Assembly: GCA_038120095.1 (NCBI GenBank)
Contig: JAYOKZ010000013.1
Span: forward strand, 9,953 to 73,952
Length of the DNA stretch: 64,000 nucleotides
Direction: 5' to 3'
Origin: UBA2589 sp038120095
GTDB taxonomy: Bacteria > Gemmatimonadota > Gemmatimonadetes > Longimicrobiales > Gaopeijiaceae
In this document: positions 44,742 through 52,585 of the stretch, piece by piece
How positions within the stretch are numbered: the stretch's first letter is position 1
Layout of the letters: each line of letters opens with the position of its first letter
Notes under the pieces: generated by a model
The model's database searches: none
What the model was told of the DNA's origin: nothing
The model's input: the letters and a program-made list of their open reading frames with translations, nothing else
Position numbers and translations under genes: made by a program

Positions 44742-45899
44742 ATGACCCGCGCTGCCCTGTTCGCCGTCGCTTTCACGACCGTTTCCGCCGTCGGTGTGTC
44801 CGCCCAGGACATGCACATGGAAACGGCGTTGCGCGTCCTCGCAACCACTCCGCTCGTAGACGGACATAACGACCTCCCATGGGCGATTCGTAACAGCGAG
44901 GCCGGACCGCATGATGTAGAGGCGGAGGCGCACGATCTTCGAGCCACGACCCCGTTTCATACGGACATCGAACGCCTGAGGGCGGGCGGCGTCGGGGCCC
45001 AGTGGTGGTCGGTATACATCCCCTACGAGGCGGTGGAGGAGGGTGCCGCGAAGGTACAGCTCGAACAGATCGACATCGCCCTGCAGATTATCGACAAATA
45101 CCCCGAGGCGATGGAGCTTGCGACGAGCGTGTCGGACGTCGAAAGCGCATTCGGGCGCGGCCGCGTCGCCTCCATGCTGGGCATGGAGGGGGGGCACGCC
45201 ATCGAGAATTCGCTCGGCACCCTGCGAGCCTTCTTCGCGATGGGCGTCCGCTACATGACGCTCACGCACAACGGGACACTGGACTGGGCTGATGCTTGCT
45301 GCGACGAGGCGCGCCATGGTGGACTGACTGACTTCGGGCGGGAAGTCGTCGGAGAGATGAATCGGATGGGAATGCTGGTCGATATCTCGCACACGTCCCC
45401 CGAGACCATGAACGACGTGCTGGATGTGGCCGAAGCTCCCCTCATCTGGTCCCATTCGTCGGCTCGAGGGATTCATGACCACCCGCGTAACGTCCCGGAC
45501 CAGGTCCTTCGCCGCCTCCCTGAGAATGGTGGTGTGGTGATGGTGACCTTCGTGCCCTCCTTCCTCACGTCGCGTGATGAGGCCACGATCGGCGACGTGG
45601 CGGATCATATCGAGCACGTCGCGAGTCTCGCGGGTGTCGACTACGTCGGGATCGGCTCAGACTTCGACGGAATCGATTCGACCCCCGTCGGACTGGAGGA
45701 TGTCTCGACCTTCCCGGCACTTCTCGCTGAGCTCTCGCGGCGCGGCTGGACCGAAGAGGATCTTCGGAAGGTCGCAGGCGAGAACCTGTTGCGTGCGTGG
45801 CGTGAGGCGGAGATGACGGCCCGCCGCCTCCAGCGGGAACGGCCCCCGTCGACCCGGACCATTCAGCAGCTGGATGGTACGATCGGAGAAGACCGTTGA
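44742..45899 (+). CDS. exported membrane dipeptidase, M19 family
   Basis: A 385-residue zinc dipeptidase with a signal peptide (ends VGVSAQD). The M19 metal ligands are visible in order: HND near residue 41 (DGHNDLPWAI), Glu in SMLGMEGGHAIE, His in VDISHTSPETM, His in WSHSSARGIHDHPRN, and Asp in IGIGSDFDGID. The enzyme cleaves dipeptides, including those with D-residues. The ATG at 44742 starts the signal. The stop overlaps the next start by TTGA, so it is the first gene of a three-gene operon. Confidence 0.9.
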   Translation: MTRAALFAVAFTTVSAVGVSAQDMHMETALRVLATTPLVDGHNDLPWAIRNSEAGPHDVEAEAHDLRATTPFHTDIERLRAGGVGAQWWSVYIPYEAVEEGAAKVQLEQIDIALQIIDKYPEAMELATSVSDVESAFGRGRVASMLGMEGGHAIENSLGTLRAFFAMGVRYMTLTHNGTLDWADACCDEARHGGLTDFGREVVGEMNRMGMLVDISHTSPETMNDVLDVAEAPLIWSHSSARGIHDHPRNVPDQVLRRLPENGGVVMVTFVPSFLTSRDEATIGDVADHIEHVASLAGVDYVGIGSDFDGIDSTPVGLEDVSTFPALLAELSRRGWTEEDLRKVAGENLLRAWREAEMTARRLQRERPPSTRTIQQLDGTIGEDR

Positions 45900-46423
45900 C
45901 GGAGCTCCGCCGTCCCGATCCGAGCGAGCACGCCGAGTATTACGCCCGGTACATTGCCGGCGTCCCGGATGGAGACGTTACGGTGACGCTTCAGGAGCAG
46001 CTCGCCGAAACAGTGGAGCTGCTTCGCTCCTTCGCTCCGGAGAGAGAGACGTACCGCTACGCGGAGGGGAAATGGACGCTGCGCGAGGTGGTGGGACATC
46101 TGATCGATACGGAGCGGATGTTCGGGTACCGTGCCCTTGCGATGGCTCGCGAGGACGGGGTGGACATGCCCGGGATGGATCAGGACGCCTGGTCCGCCAA
46201 TTCGAACGCGGGTGACCGGAATCTCTCTGATCTCCTGGACGAGTGGATTGCCGTACGGCGTTCGACGGTACACCTCTTTGCGACGCTGCCGGCGGGTGCG
46301 GGCATACGCCGGGGTCGGGCCTCCGGATACGATTTTACCGTTCGCAGCTTCCCCTGGATCATCGCGGGTCACGAACTCTGGCATCGCGACCTGATCCGTC
46401 GTGATTACATGGAGGGATCTTGA
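45896..46423 (+). CDS. DinB-family protein, cytosolic
   Basis: A 175-residue four-helix protein without a signal peptide. The DinB pattern of three histidines is present: VVGHLIDTERMFGYRALAM, and IIAGHELWHRDLIRRDY near the C-terminus. Members bind metal and often act as thiol-dependent transferases (bacillithiol or mycothiol type); the co-substrate here is unknown. The TTG start overlaps the M19 stop, and the stop overlaps the next start by TTGA, so translation is coupled on both sides. Confidence 0.85.
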   Translation: MTELRRPDPSEHAEYYARYIAGVPDGDVTVTLQEQLAETVELLRSFAPERETYRYAEGKWTLREVVGHLIDTERMFGYRALAMAREDGVDMPGMDQDAWSANSNAGDRNLSDLLDEWIAVRRSTVHLFATLPAGAGIRRGRASGYDFTVRSFPWIIAGHELWHRDLIRRDYMEGS

Positions 46424-47031
46424 CCGACACGGCCGGCAAGGTGGGTTCTCTGAATGCGGGTCGGGACGATGCGCGAAGCGCGTTGCGGCGTCGTGATCGT
46501 GGAAAGGACGAGGGGTGGGTTCGGGCGTTCATGAAGCGGGCGCCGTACGGTCACCTGGCAACCGTAGGTGAGGATGGGCAGCCTTTTCTGAACTCGAACC
46601 TCTTCGTGTACGATCCCGAGCAGCACTGCATCTACCTCCACACGCACCGAACGGGCCGGACGAGGGACAACCTCGGGGTCGCGGGGAGGGTCGCATTCAG
46701 TGCGTCCGCGATGGGACGGCTTCTGCCGGCCCCGGAGGCACTCGAATTCAGCGTCGAGTACTGCGGTGTGACGGCGTTCGGGCAGGGTTATGTCGTCGAG
46801 GATGTGACGGAGGCGAAAGCAGCCCTCCAGGCGCTGCTCGACAAGTACGCTCCGCACCTGCGACCCGGTCGCGACTACCGTGCAACCACGGATGAGGAGC
46901 TCGCCCGCACGGCCGTGTTCCGGATTGACGTCGAGGCGTGGAGCGGGAAACAGAAGGAGGTCGAGGCCGACTTTCCGGGAGCGTTCGACTTGCCGGAACT
47001 TCCTGTTCCATTCCCCGAACGGAGTGCATGA
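46420..47031 (+). CDS. pyridoxamine 5'-phosphate oxidase-family flavoprotein
   Basis: A 203-residue split-barrel FMN-binding protein. GHLATVGEDGQPFLNSNLFVYDP and IYLHTHRTGRTRDNL are the N-terminal family pattern; the C-terminal part holds the dimer-forming barrel. It is closer to general PPOX/NimA-like flavin enzymes than to PdxH, because the PdxH C-terminus is missing. TTG start, TTGA-overlapped with DinB. The function with the dipeptidase and DinB genes is not known. Confidence 0.8.
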   Translation: MTDTAGKVGSLNAGRDDARSALRRRDRGKDEGWVRAFMKRAPYGHLATVGEDGQPFLNSNLFVYDPEQHCIYLHTHRTGRTRDNLGVAGRVAFSASAMGRLLPAPEALEFSVEYCGVTAFGQGYVVEDVTEAKAALQALLDKYAPHLRPGRDYRATTDEELARTAVFRIDVEAWSGKQKEVEADFPGAFDLPELPVPFPERSA

Positions 47032-47049
47032 GGCGATCCGATCTGACGA

Positions 47050-47790
47050 TCAGGCCGGCCCGCGCTGCCTGATTCCCGGCGCGAAGAAGAGCATCGCCCC
47101 CGCGACGACGAGCATGTTCGTCAGGGCGAAGAAGAGTGCCTCTTCGACCGGCAGTCCGGCCACGAGCCAGCCGGTCGAGGTCTCGGGACCGATCGTCCAG
47201 ACCCCCGCGCCGATTGCGATCCGGTCTGCGGTGCACAGGTACAGGGTCGAGACGCCCCAAGCCAAGAGGGACTCGCGTGCGAAGTGTTGCAGACCGGGCC
47301 ATGCACCCATGAAGAGCGCGCCGCAGGCCGGCAGTGCCCAGACGAGGATGAGCCCGAGGTAGGTCCACGGCCCTCCTGCACGCAGGGCGGGGACGCCGGC
47401 CGCCACGCCGAGGGCGATCAATCCCGCTCCTGCGGCGCAGCCGAGAAGGCGGACCTGAACGGTCGGGGTGGGGCGTTCCAGGATCGCCCGGCGTGACAGG
47501 AGCGTGAGCAGCAGGGCTCCGGTGAGAATCGGCTGGAGGGCCATGAACGCGTACTCCTCGAACGGCACACCCAGCCACGTCCCCAGGACTCGGTCCTCTC
47601 CGTACCACCAGACCCGGTTCGCAATCAGGTACTGGTCCCACCGTGCGGTGAAGAGGACGGCGATCGGCGCCACGCCGAACAGGGCCGCGTACACGCGTGG
47701 ACCGAGCCGGGTACGTCGGCGCAGGACCCACGTGGTCAAGAGCACGGTCGGGCCGATGATGAAGATCAGATGAAAGCCGAGGTAGGTCAC
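47050..47790 (-). CDS. crtYcd: CrtYcd/CarR-type lycopene beta-cyclase
   Basis: A 246-residue inner-membrane protein with about seven hydrophobic segments. The two homologous halves each carry the catalytic PxE(E/D) motif of the heterodimeric-origin lycopene cyclases: P76-F-E-E79 and P214-V-E-E217. Archaeal CarR and bacterial CrtYcd have this layout. It is the last gene of the rhodopsin-carotenoid operon and its GTG overlaps the CrtO-like stop (GTGA). A second lycopene cyclase of a different fold (crtY) is in the same operon. Whether this one makes beta-rings, or acts on another carotenoid, is not visible. Confidence 0.85.
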   Translation of the reverse strand: MTYLGFHLIFIIGPTVLLTTWVLRRRTRLGPRVYAALFGVAPIAVLFTARWDQYLIANRVWWYGEDRVLGTWLGVPFEEYAFMALQPILTGALLLTLLSRRAILERPTPTVQVRLLGCAAGAGLIALGVAAGVPALRAGGPWTYLGLILVWALPACGALFMGAWPGLQHFARESLLAWGVSTLYLCTADRIAIGAGVWTIGPETSTGWLVAGLPVEEALFFALTNMLVVAGAMLFFAPGIRQRGPA

Positions 47791-49328
47791 GTCAACCTGC
47801 GCCTCGCGAGATCCCGGAGCAGAACCGACGCCGCGTTGCGTCCCGACGCGCCCATGATCCCTCCACCGGGATGGGTACTCGCCCCGGTCAGATACAGTCC
47901 CTTCACAGGCCCGCGATACAGCCCGCTCCCGATCGCCGGGCGCATGAGGAACATCTGGTCGAGGGACATTTCGAGGTGCATGACGTTGCCTCTACGCAGG
48001 CCGAGTTCGCGTTCGAGCCAGAGAGGGTGCTGAAAGAACGTGCCCACGACGTTGTCCCGGGTCCCGGGCGCGAACCGCTCGAATTCGTCGAGCATCGAGT
48101 CCTCGACATCCTGCGCGATGTCGTCCCAGCTGCGGCCGCCGGCAAGTTGATACGGGTAGTATTGACCCCAGAGAAAGAGGACATCGTGGCCCGGTGGCGC
48201 CAGAGAATCGTCGACTTCCGAAAAGGTCATGGCGACCAGAGGGGGACTCCTTGAGGGCTGACCCGCGAGAAAGTCGCCGTACGCGGTGTTGATCTGTTCG
48301 ACATCCCGGCAAAGAAGCTGGAGCCCGTTTCGTGCCGTTGCATCGATCGGTTCGGCGTACCGCACCGGCGACTTCAGCGCGACACGCAGCATGGCGCCGA
48401 ATCCGTTTCCGACCCGACTGCGACGGATTCGGTCGGGGACGAACTCCTCGGGGAGGAGTCGCAGGAACGTCTCGTGCGCGTGCGCACCCGACAGGACGGC
48501 ACGTGCCGAAACGTGCTCCTGCCCGACCCTAACTCCTACCGCTCGCCCAGCCCGCACGACGATCTCATCCACTGCGGCGTCCGTATGAATCTCGCCTCCG
48601 TGCGAGCGGATCATGTTCGCCAGCGCAACCGTGAGCATTCCTGATCCACCTCGTGGCCGTGCCGCACCACCGACATGGTACATCGGGTGCCACAGCAGGA
48701 AGGGGGCACTGAGAGGTTCGAAGGGAGGTGGGCCCGACTGGGCCGCCATCCAGATCATCGGCGTCGTGATCCGTGACTCGGACAGGTTCTGAGGAAGGGC
48801 CTCCCCGTAAGGTTTGAGAATGGTAGACAGCGCGTCGCGCCAGTGCCTCCCGAAGGTGCGATCGAAGAGAAGCTTGCGACCGAGGGACAGTGGGCTGGGA
48901 ACACTGAGGAACAGGTCGCGAACGAGTTCGGCGAACGGGAGCCAACGCTGGTGAAAGTCGAGATACGCCTCTCCCTGCGAGGGGAATGCACGCTCGAACT
49001 CGTGCGCGGTGCGCTCGACATCGCGATAGAAGTGGACGGCTTCCTCCCCGCGGCGTATGCCGGAGAACATCGGATCCAGTTCCAGATACTCGAGTCCGTG
49101 TCGCTCGAGCCCGAGCTCTTCGACGATCGGTGTCGTGCGAATCAGGATGTGCGCGCTTCCGCCCACATCGATTCGGTAGCCGGGGATGAGGTCGGTTGTT
49201 CCTACCGCCCCGCCCACCATCGAGCGTTTCTCGAAGACTGCGACTCGGTGGCCCGCCTGGCTCAGGTATGCAGCCGAGATCAGCGCATTGTGGCCGGCGC
49301 CCACCACCACCACATCGTAATCGCTCAT
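47787..49328 (-). CDS. CrtO/PYROXD2-like FAD oxidoreductase, possible carotenoid ketolase
   Basis: A 513-residue FAD enzyme. The ADP-binding motif is at the very N-terminus (VVVGAGHNALISAAYLSQAG), and the C-terminus has the LYLTGASTHPGGGIMGASGRNAA block shared by CrtI, CrtO and PYROXD2. The N-terminal GHNALISA pattern is nearer to CrtO-type beta-carotene ketolases and PYROXD2 than to CrtI desaturases. The ATG overlaps the blh stop by ATGA. A ketolase role would supply a 4-keto carotenoid for the rhodopsin antenna; desaturase or other activity cannot be excluded. Confidence 0.7.
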   Translation of the reverse strand: MSDYDVVVVGAGHNALISAAYLSQAGHRVAVFEKRSMVGGAVGTTDLIPGYRIDVGGSAHILIRTTPIVEELGLERHGLEYLELDPMFSGIRRGEEAVHFYRDVERTAHEFERAFPSQGEAYLDFHQRWLPFAELVRDLFLSVPSPLSLGRKLLFDRTFGRHWRDALSTILKPYGEALPQNLSESRITTPMIWMAAQSGPPPFEPLSAPFLLWHPMYHVGGAARPRGGSGMLTVALANMIRSHGGEIHTDAAVDEIVVRAGRAVGVRVGQEHVSARAVLSGAHAHETFLRLLPEEFVPDRIRRSRVGNGFGAMLRVALKSPVRYAEPIDATARNGLQLLCRDVEQINTAYGDFLAGQPSRSPPLVAMTFSEVDDSLAPPGHDVLFLWGQYYPYQLAGGRSWDDIAQDVEDSMLDEFERFAPGTRDNVVGTFFQHPLWLERELGLRRGNVMHLEMSLDQMFLMRPAIGSGLYRGPVKGLYLTGASTHPGGGIMGASGRNAASVLLRDLARRRLT

Positions 49329-50308
49329 GAGGATGACTCGACGGCGACCTCGAGCATCACATGGGGAATCGTCAGGGCGGCCAGCCCGACAAAGACCACC
49401 TGGAGGGCACGCTCGTTCATGGATCCCGGCAGAAGCGTCCACGCGAGTGCCCCGAGCATCGTGGTGGCCACGGTCAGCGGAAGTGCCAGTCGCGCGAAGC
49501 GCATGAATCCTCTCTTCGGGTTGGACGGCTCGAGTCGGACGATCCACGTCAGGGTATGCCGAACGGAGTGCCAACCTACGAAGTAGACCACGAACCCGAC
49601 GAGGGGTGGCAGGCTCACGAGTGCCGCGGCGAGCAGGGGGATTTCCGCAAGCCGGCTGAACGGCTGGATGCTTCCGTGCCGAAATGCGCGCCTCGCCGCC
49701 AGCGCTAGGGCAGGGGCAATAGCGAGCGGGAGGACCGGCCACAGGGAGCCGATCGCACGAGCCAGCGTCGCACCATCCATGCCGGAGCCCAGGAGACCGA
49801 GCAGGTCGAAGATCTCGCCGACCGCCGAGGGGTGAGCAACGCAGGGAACCACGATGGGCAGAGCTCCGCGCGTCAGAACCTCGAGATGGTGAGCCCAGGA
49901 TGGCCGGGTCGAGACGCCAGGTCCGTCCTCGACGTGTTCGGCTGGATCATGGGCATCTTCCGAGCCGAAGTGCATCACGGCAACCGCGAGAAATCCGAGC
50001 AGGCCGATGAGGGGCCATCGGACCCAGACCGCAATCACGGCAGCCGACAGGGACAGATAGGCGGCCAGAAACACGGGAAGCCAGATCTTCCCGAATCGGG
50101 GCTTGAAGAGATGTGCTCCCGCAAGGTGGTCCAGTGCGCCGTGGGGAACACCGAAGAGCGCGACGATCCCGACCAGGCCCACGAGCTGCACGTCCTGCGA
50201 GATGGGTAGGGCGAGCAGGAGGGCCACGATCGCAATCGTCAGAAGCGAGGCAGCTCGTGTGTGGTATTGCCGCAGCTCGTGTTCAGTCTGCAGCCGGGCC
50301 CCCGTCAC
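49325..50308 (-). CDS. blh: beta-carotene 15,15'-dioxygenase, Brp/Blh family
   Basis: A 327-residue membrane enzyme that cleaves beta-carotene into two retinal molecules. The iron-ligand histidines are at family positions: H56 and H61 (GVPHGALDH), H113 (VMHFGSEDA), H247 and H251 (GWHSVRH), and H316 (IPHVMLE). Eight or nine hydrophobic segments match the family. The GTG start overlaps the crtY stop. It provides the chromophore for the rhodopsin encoded first in the operon. Confidence 0.92.
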   Translation of the reverse strand: MTGARLQTEHELRQYHTRAASLLTIAIVALLLALPISQDVQLVGLVGIVALFGVPHGALDHLAGAHLFKPRFGKIWLPVFLAAYLSLSAAVIAVWVRWPLIGLLGFLAVAVMHFGSEDAHDPAEHVEDGPGVSTRPSWAHHLEVLTRGALPIVVPCVAHPSAVGEIFDLLGLLGSGMDGATLARAIGSLWPVLPLAIAPALALAARRAFRHGSIQPFSRLAEIPLLAAALVSLPPLVGFVVYFVGWHSVRHTLTWIVRLEPSNPKRGFMRFARLALPLTVATTMLGALAWTLLPGSMNERALQVVFVGLAALTIPHVMLEVAVESSS

Positions 50309-51573
50309 CGCGATGCAGCGACCTGCGGGGAGCCCTGGTGCGGATCCATCGAGGGCAGTCGCCTCTCGAGGCGAGGAATCGGAGCGCTTCCGATCATGTC
50401 ACGCGAGAGCCGTCCCACCTCAGCGAGGAATGGTGCGGGGGGCAGGGCTCTCACGACTCGCCAGTCTGTGGACAGGGTTCCGGCCTCGGATAGAAACGCA
50501 ACCAGATCGTCGGCGTGAACCCGGTCGAAGAGGCGAAGGAATGCCTGGGGCGCGCGATCGGGCTGGTTGCGGAGAAACGACAGAAAGATCCCGTCCAGGA
50601 AGCGAGCGCGCGTCATGCGCCGCTGCGGGGCCGCGGACCCCGTCACGAGTTCCCGGGCAACACGCCGGGCATCGTCCTGAATTCGCAGGAACGCATAGCC
50701 GGTCGAGGGCTTTGCGACACCTCCTCTGAGACCGATACGCCGCACGTTCCGTGGCTCTCGCTCACGACCGATGTCGACGTTCATCGGTATCACACCCTTC
50801 TCCGTGTACTCGACTTCGCGGACGCTCGTGTTCAAGACGTTGGACACGTACCGGTTGATACGCTCCTCATGATACTGCAGCGAGCGGCTTTCGGAGCCGA
50901 AGACGGTCGACTCGATCAGCGCGCGGTCGGGAGCGAACGGCAGGACATAGAAAAATTCGATCACCCCCGGTGCCCGGAGTCGGAAATCCATCAGCACGAC
51001 CTCGTCCGAATCGAAGACGGGGTCGGCCGTAGACAGTTCCCAGCCGAGAAAGCTCTGAAGCAGTCCGGTCCGAGACGAACGCCACCGCACGGGGCGGCTG
51101 TCCAGGGCCCGGCGACCGCGAACGACTCCCTGTTCGGTGGATACCCGAACCCCGGTTGCGTCGTGCTCCAGACGGTCAGCGGCGGTCCCGAGCTTCAGTG
51201 TGACCGACGGTGCCGCTTCCGCTTGCTCCAGCAGGTGATCGTACACTCGATCGGCCGGGATCCGCAGGTACGGGTGCTGCTCGGAGGCCGCCCGAACCAC
51301 CCGATGCTCGTCGCGTACGATCCAGCGGCTCCAGCGGTGAGTCGCGAGGTGCGACAGAGGATTGGCACCGATGTCCCACATGCACCAGGTACGATCCCGG
51401 GCGTAGTCCGAACGGGTGCGCGGCTCGATGATGCACACGCTGCCCTCGAAACCCTCGTCGATGAGGGCTTGTGCCGAGGACAGCCCCGCCAACCCTCCCC
51501 CGAGGATCAGCGTTTCGAAGTCCGCACCGGCGTGCGGGACCCTGTCCCGCACGCCGGCTTGCAAATGCTTCAC
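50305..51573 (-). CDS. crtY: lycopene beta-cyclase, CrtY type
   Basis: A 422-residue flavoprotein cyclase. The N-terminal FAD motif is LILGGGLAGLSSA. The family blocks RDRTWCMWD, DPVFDSDEVVLMDFR, EFFYVLPFAPDRALIEST and GLRGGVAKPSTGYAFLRI follow in order. The enzyme makes beta-carotene from lycopene, the direct precursor for Blh. A GTG start seven bases after the rhodopsin stop has no strong ribosome site, so translational coupling is likely. crtE, crtB and crtI are not in the window and must be elsewhere. Confidence 0.92.
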   Translation of the reverse strand: MKHLQAGVRDRVPHAGADFETLILGGGLAGLSSAQALIDEGFEGSVCIIEPRTRSDYARDRTWCMWDIGANPLSHLATHRWSRWIVRDEHRVVRAASEQHPYLRIPADRVYDHLLEQAEAAPSVTLKLGTAADRLEHDATGVRVSTEQGVVRGRRALDSRPVRWRSSRTGLLQSFLGWELSTADPVFDSDEVVLMDFRLRAPGVIEFFYVLPFAPDRALIESTVFGSESRSLQYHEERINRYVSNVLNTSVREVEYTEKGVIPMNVDIGREREPRNVRRIGLRGGVAKPSTGYAFLRIQDDARRVARELVTGSAAPQRRMTRARFLDGIFLSFLRNQPDRAPQAFLRLFDRVHADDLVAFLSEAGTLSTDWRVVRALPPAPFLAEVGRLSRDMIGSAPIPRLERRLPSMDPHQGSPQVAASR

Positions 51574-51580
51574 GACGGAC

Positions 51581-52336
51581 TCAGGCCGCGGCCGCGTTGT
51601 CGGCTTCAGTCTTGAGTCTCGCGATGTTGTAGATCATGAAGCCGTACCCACACTTGGCGAGAATATCCGAGATCGCATAACCGAGCTGGATACCGACCAC
51701 AGAGGAGCTGGGGTCGATGCCGAAGTAAGGCAGGCAGTACGTGATGGGGTAGAAGCCCCACGTTGCCAGCGTCAGCAGTCGGATGTTCTTGACCATGTGC
51801 TGAACAGGCTCAGGCTGGCTCGGGAGAGCCGCACCGAGCTGCACCCACAGAACGTAGAGGATGTAGGCGAACGGGATCGAGCTGAGCGTTCCCCAGATCA
51901 TCCGGGTCGTGGTGTCCGTGCTGATTTCGCCGGGGTAGCCCAAAGCGATCATGGCCACGGCGGCGATGACGAGCTTCCACAGCATCGGTCCGCCCTGGGC
52001 CTTGGGCAGGCGCAGGACGAGAACCAGCTCGGCGAGAAGCAGCGGGACAGTCAGGAGCCAGTCCACGTACCGGTACGCATCATTGAAGGGGGTTCCGGTC
52101 GCCGAAACCGAGCCATTCATGAGCGAGAACGCGTGGTCCCACGAGTTGAAGATCCGGATGTAATGATACCCCGCGATGCCCACGACGAGCGCCGAGAGGA
52201 TCAGAGAGATCCGGTACTTCTCGCCGACGAGATTTCGTGCAAGCACAAAAAAGACGAACGAGCCAAGCATGGCTGCGATCGTCAGCGAGAAAGTGTTGTA
52301 GACCAGCATGTACTGGCCCGCGGTTAGTTGCGGCAT
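51581..52336 (-). CDS. xanthorhodopsin-like proton-pumping rhodopsin
   Basis: A 251-residue seven-helix retinal protein. The proton acceptor is D92, followed by T96 and donor E103 (RYVDWLLTVPLLLAEL), the DTE type of outward proton pumps. H58 (GYHYIR) is the acceptor's partner, K228 (SDILAKCGYGF) binds retinal. Leu100 is the position that tunes absorption to green in proteorhodopsin. Gly149 lies 57 residues after D92, exactly where Gloeobacter rhodopsin has the antenna-permitting Gly178. AAGGGGA upstream of the ATG. It is the first gene of the retinal/carotenoid operon. Confidence 0.95.
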   Translation of the reverse strand: MPQLTAGQYMLVYNTFSLTIAAMLGSFVFFVLARNLVGEKYRISLILSALVVGIAGYHYIRIFNSWDHAFSLMNGSVSATGTPFNDAYRYVDWLLTVPLLLAELVLVLRLPKAQGGPMLWKLVIAAVAMIALGYPGEISTDTTTRMIWGTLSSIPFAYILYVLWVQLGAALPSQPEPVQHMVKNIRLLTLATWGFYPITYCLPYFGIDPSSSVVGIQLGYAISDILAKCGYGFMIYNIARLKTEADNAAAA

Positions 52337-52394
52337 GGTCTTCCCCTTGCCTTGGGTGGCCCATCAGGACCGGAATGGATTGAAAATCTGTAGA

Positions 52395-52420
52395 GTTCAT
52401 GTGGAAATAAAAACATGGAC
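52395..52420. repeat. inverted repeat upstream of rhodopsin gene (proximal)
   Basis: GTTCATGT, ten A-rich bases, ACATGGAC: 8-bp arms with one mismatch, about 60 bases upstream of the rhodopsin start. It could be an operator or, as RNA, a leader hairpin. Confidence 0.45.
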
Positions 52421-52430
52421 ACTACATCGA

Positions 52431-52457
52431 CACACGATGGGGTCACCCCGTCGTGTG
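52431..52457. repeat. inverted repeat upstream of rhodopsin gene (middle)
   Basis: CACACGA-T-GGGG-TCA-CCCC-G-TCGTGTG: 11 pairs with one T/G position and a three-base loop. It is the strongest of three dyads in this leader and could be a regulator site or RNA hairpin. Confidence 0.5.
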
Positions 52458-52486
52458 CGCAAGGTTCCACTTGTGTTCAGGCTTTG

Positions 52487-52504
52487 GTCTCAATTTTCTG
52501 AGAC
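52487..52504. repeat. inverted repeat upstream of rhodopsin gene (distal)
   Basis: GTCTCA-ATTTTC-TGAGAC, perfect 6-bp arms, about 150 bases upstream of the rhodopsin start. Confidence 0.4.
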
Positions 52505-52585
52505 ATACGATCTACCGACAGGCGTCGCAGGGTAGCCGGTCAGTGGCTCATGCTCTTTGGGGGGAATGTGGGCCCTGCGCGTCGA

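Noticed and set aside
51581..52336. Sodium pump, chloride pump or sensory rhodopsin
   Set aside because: The helix C motif is D-T-E, not N-D-Q or N-T-Q, and there is no transducer gene; a proton pump is the best fit.
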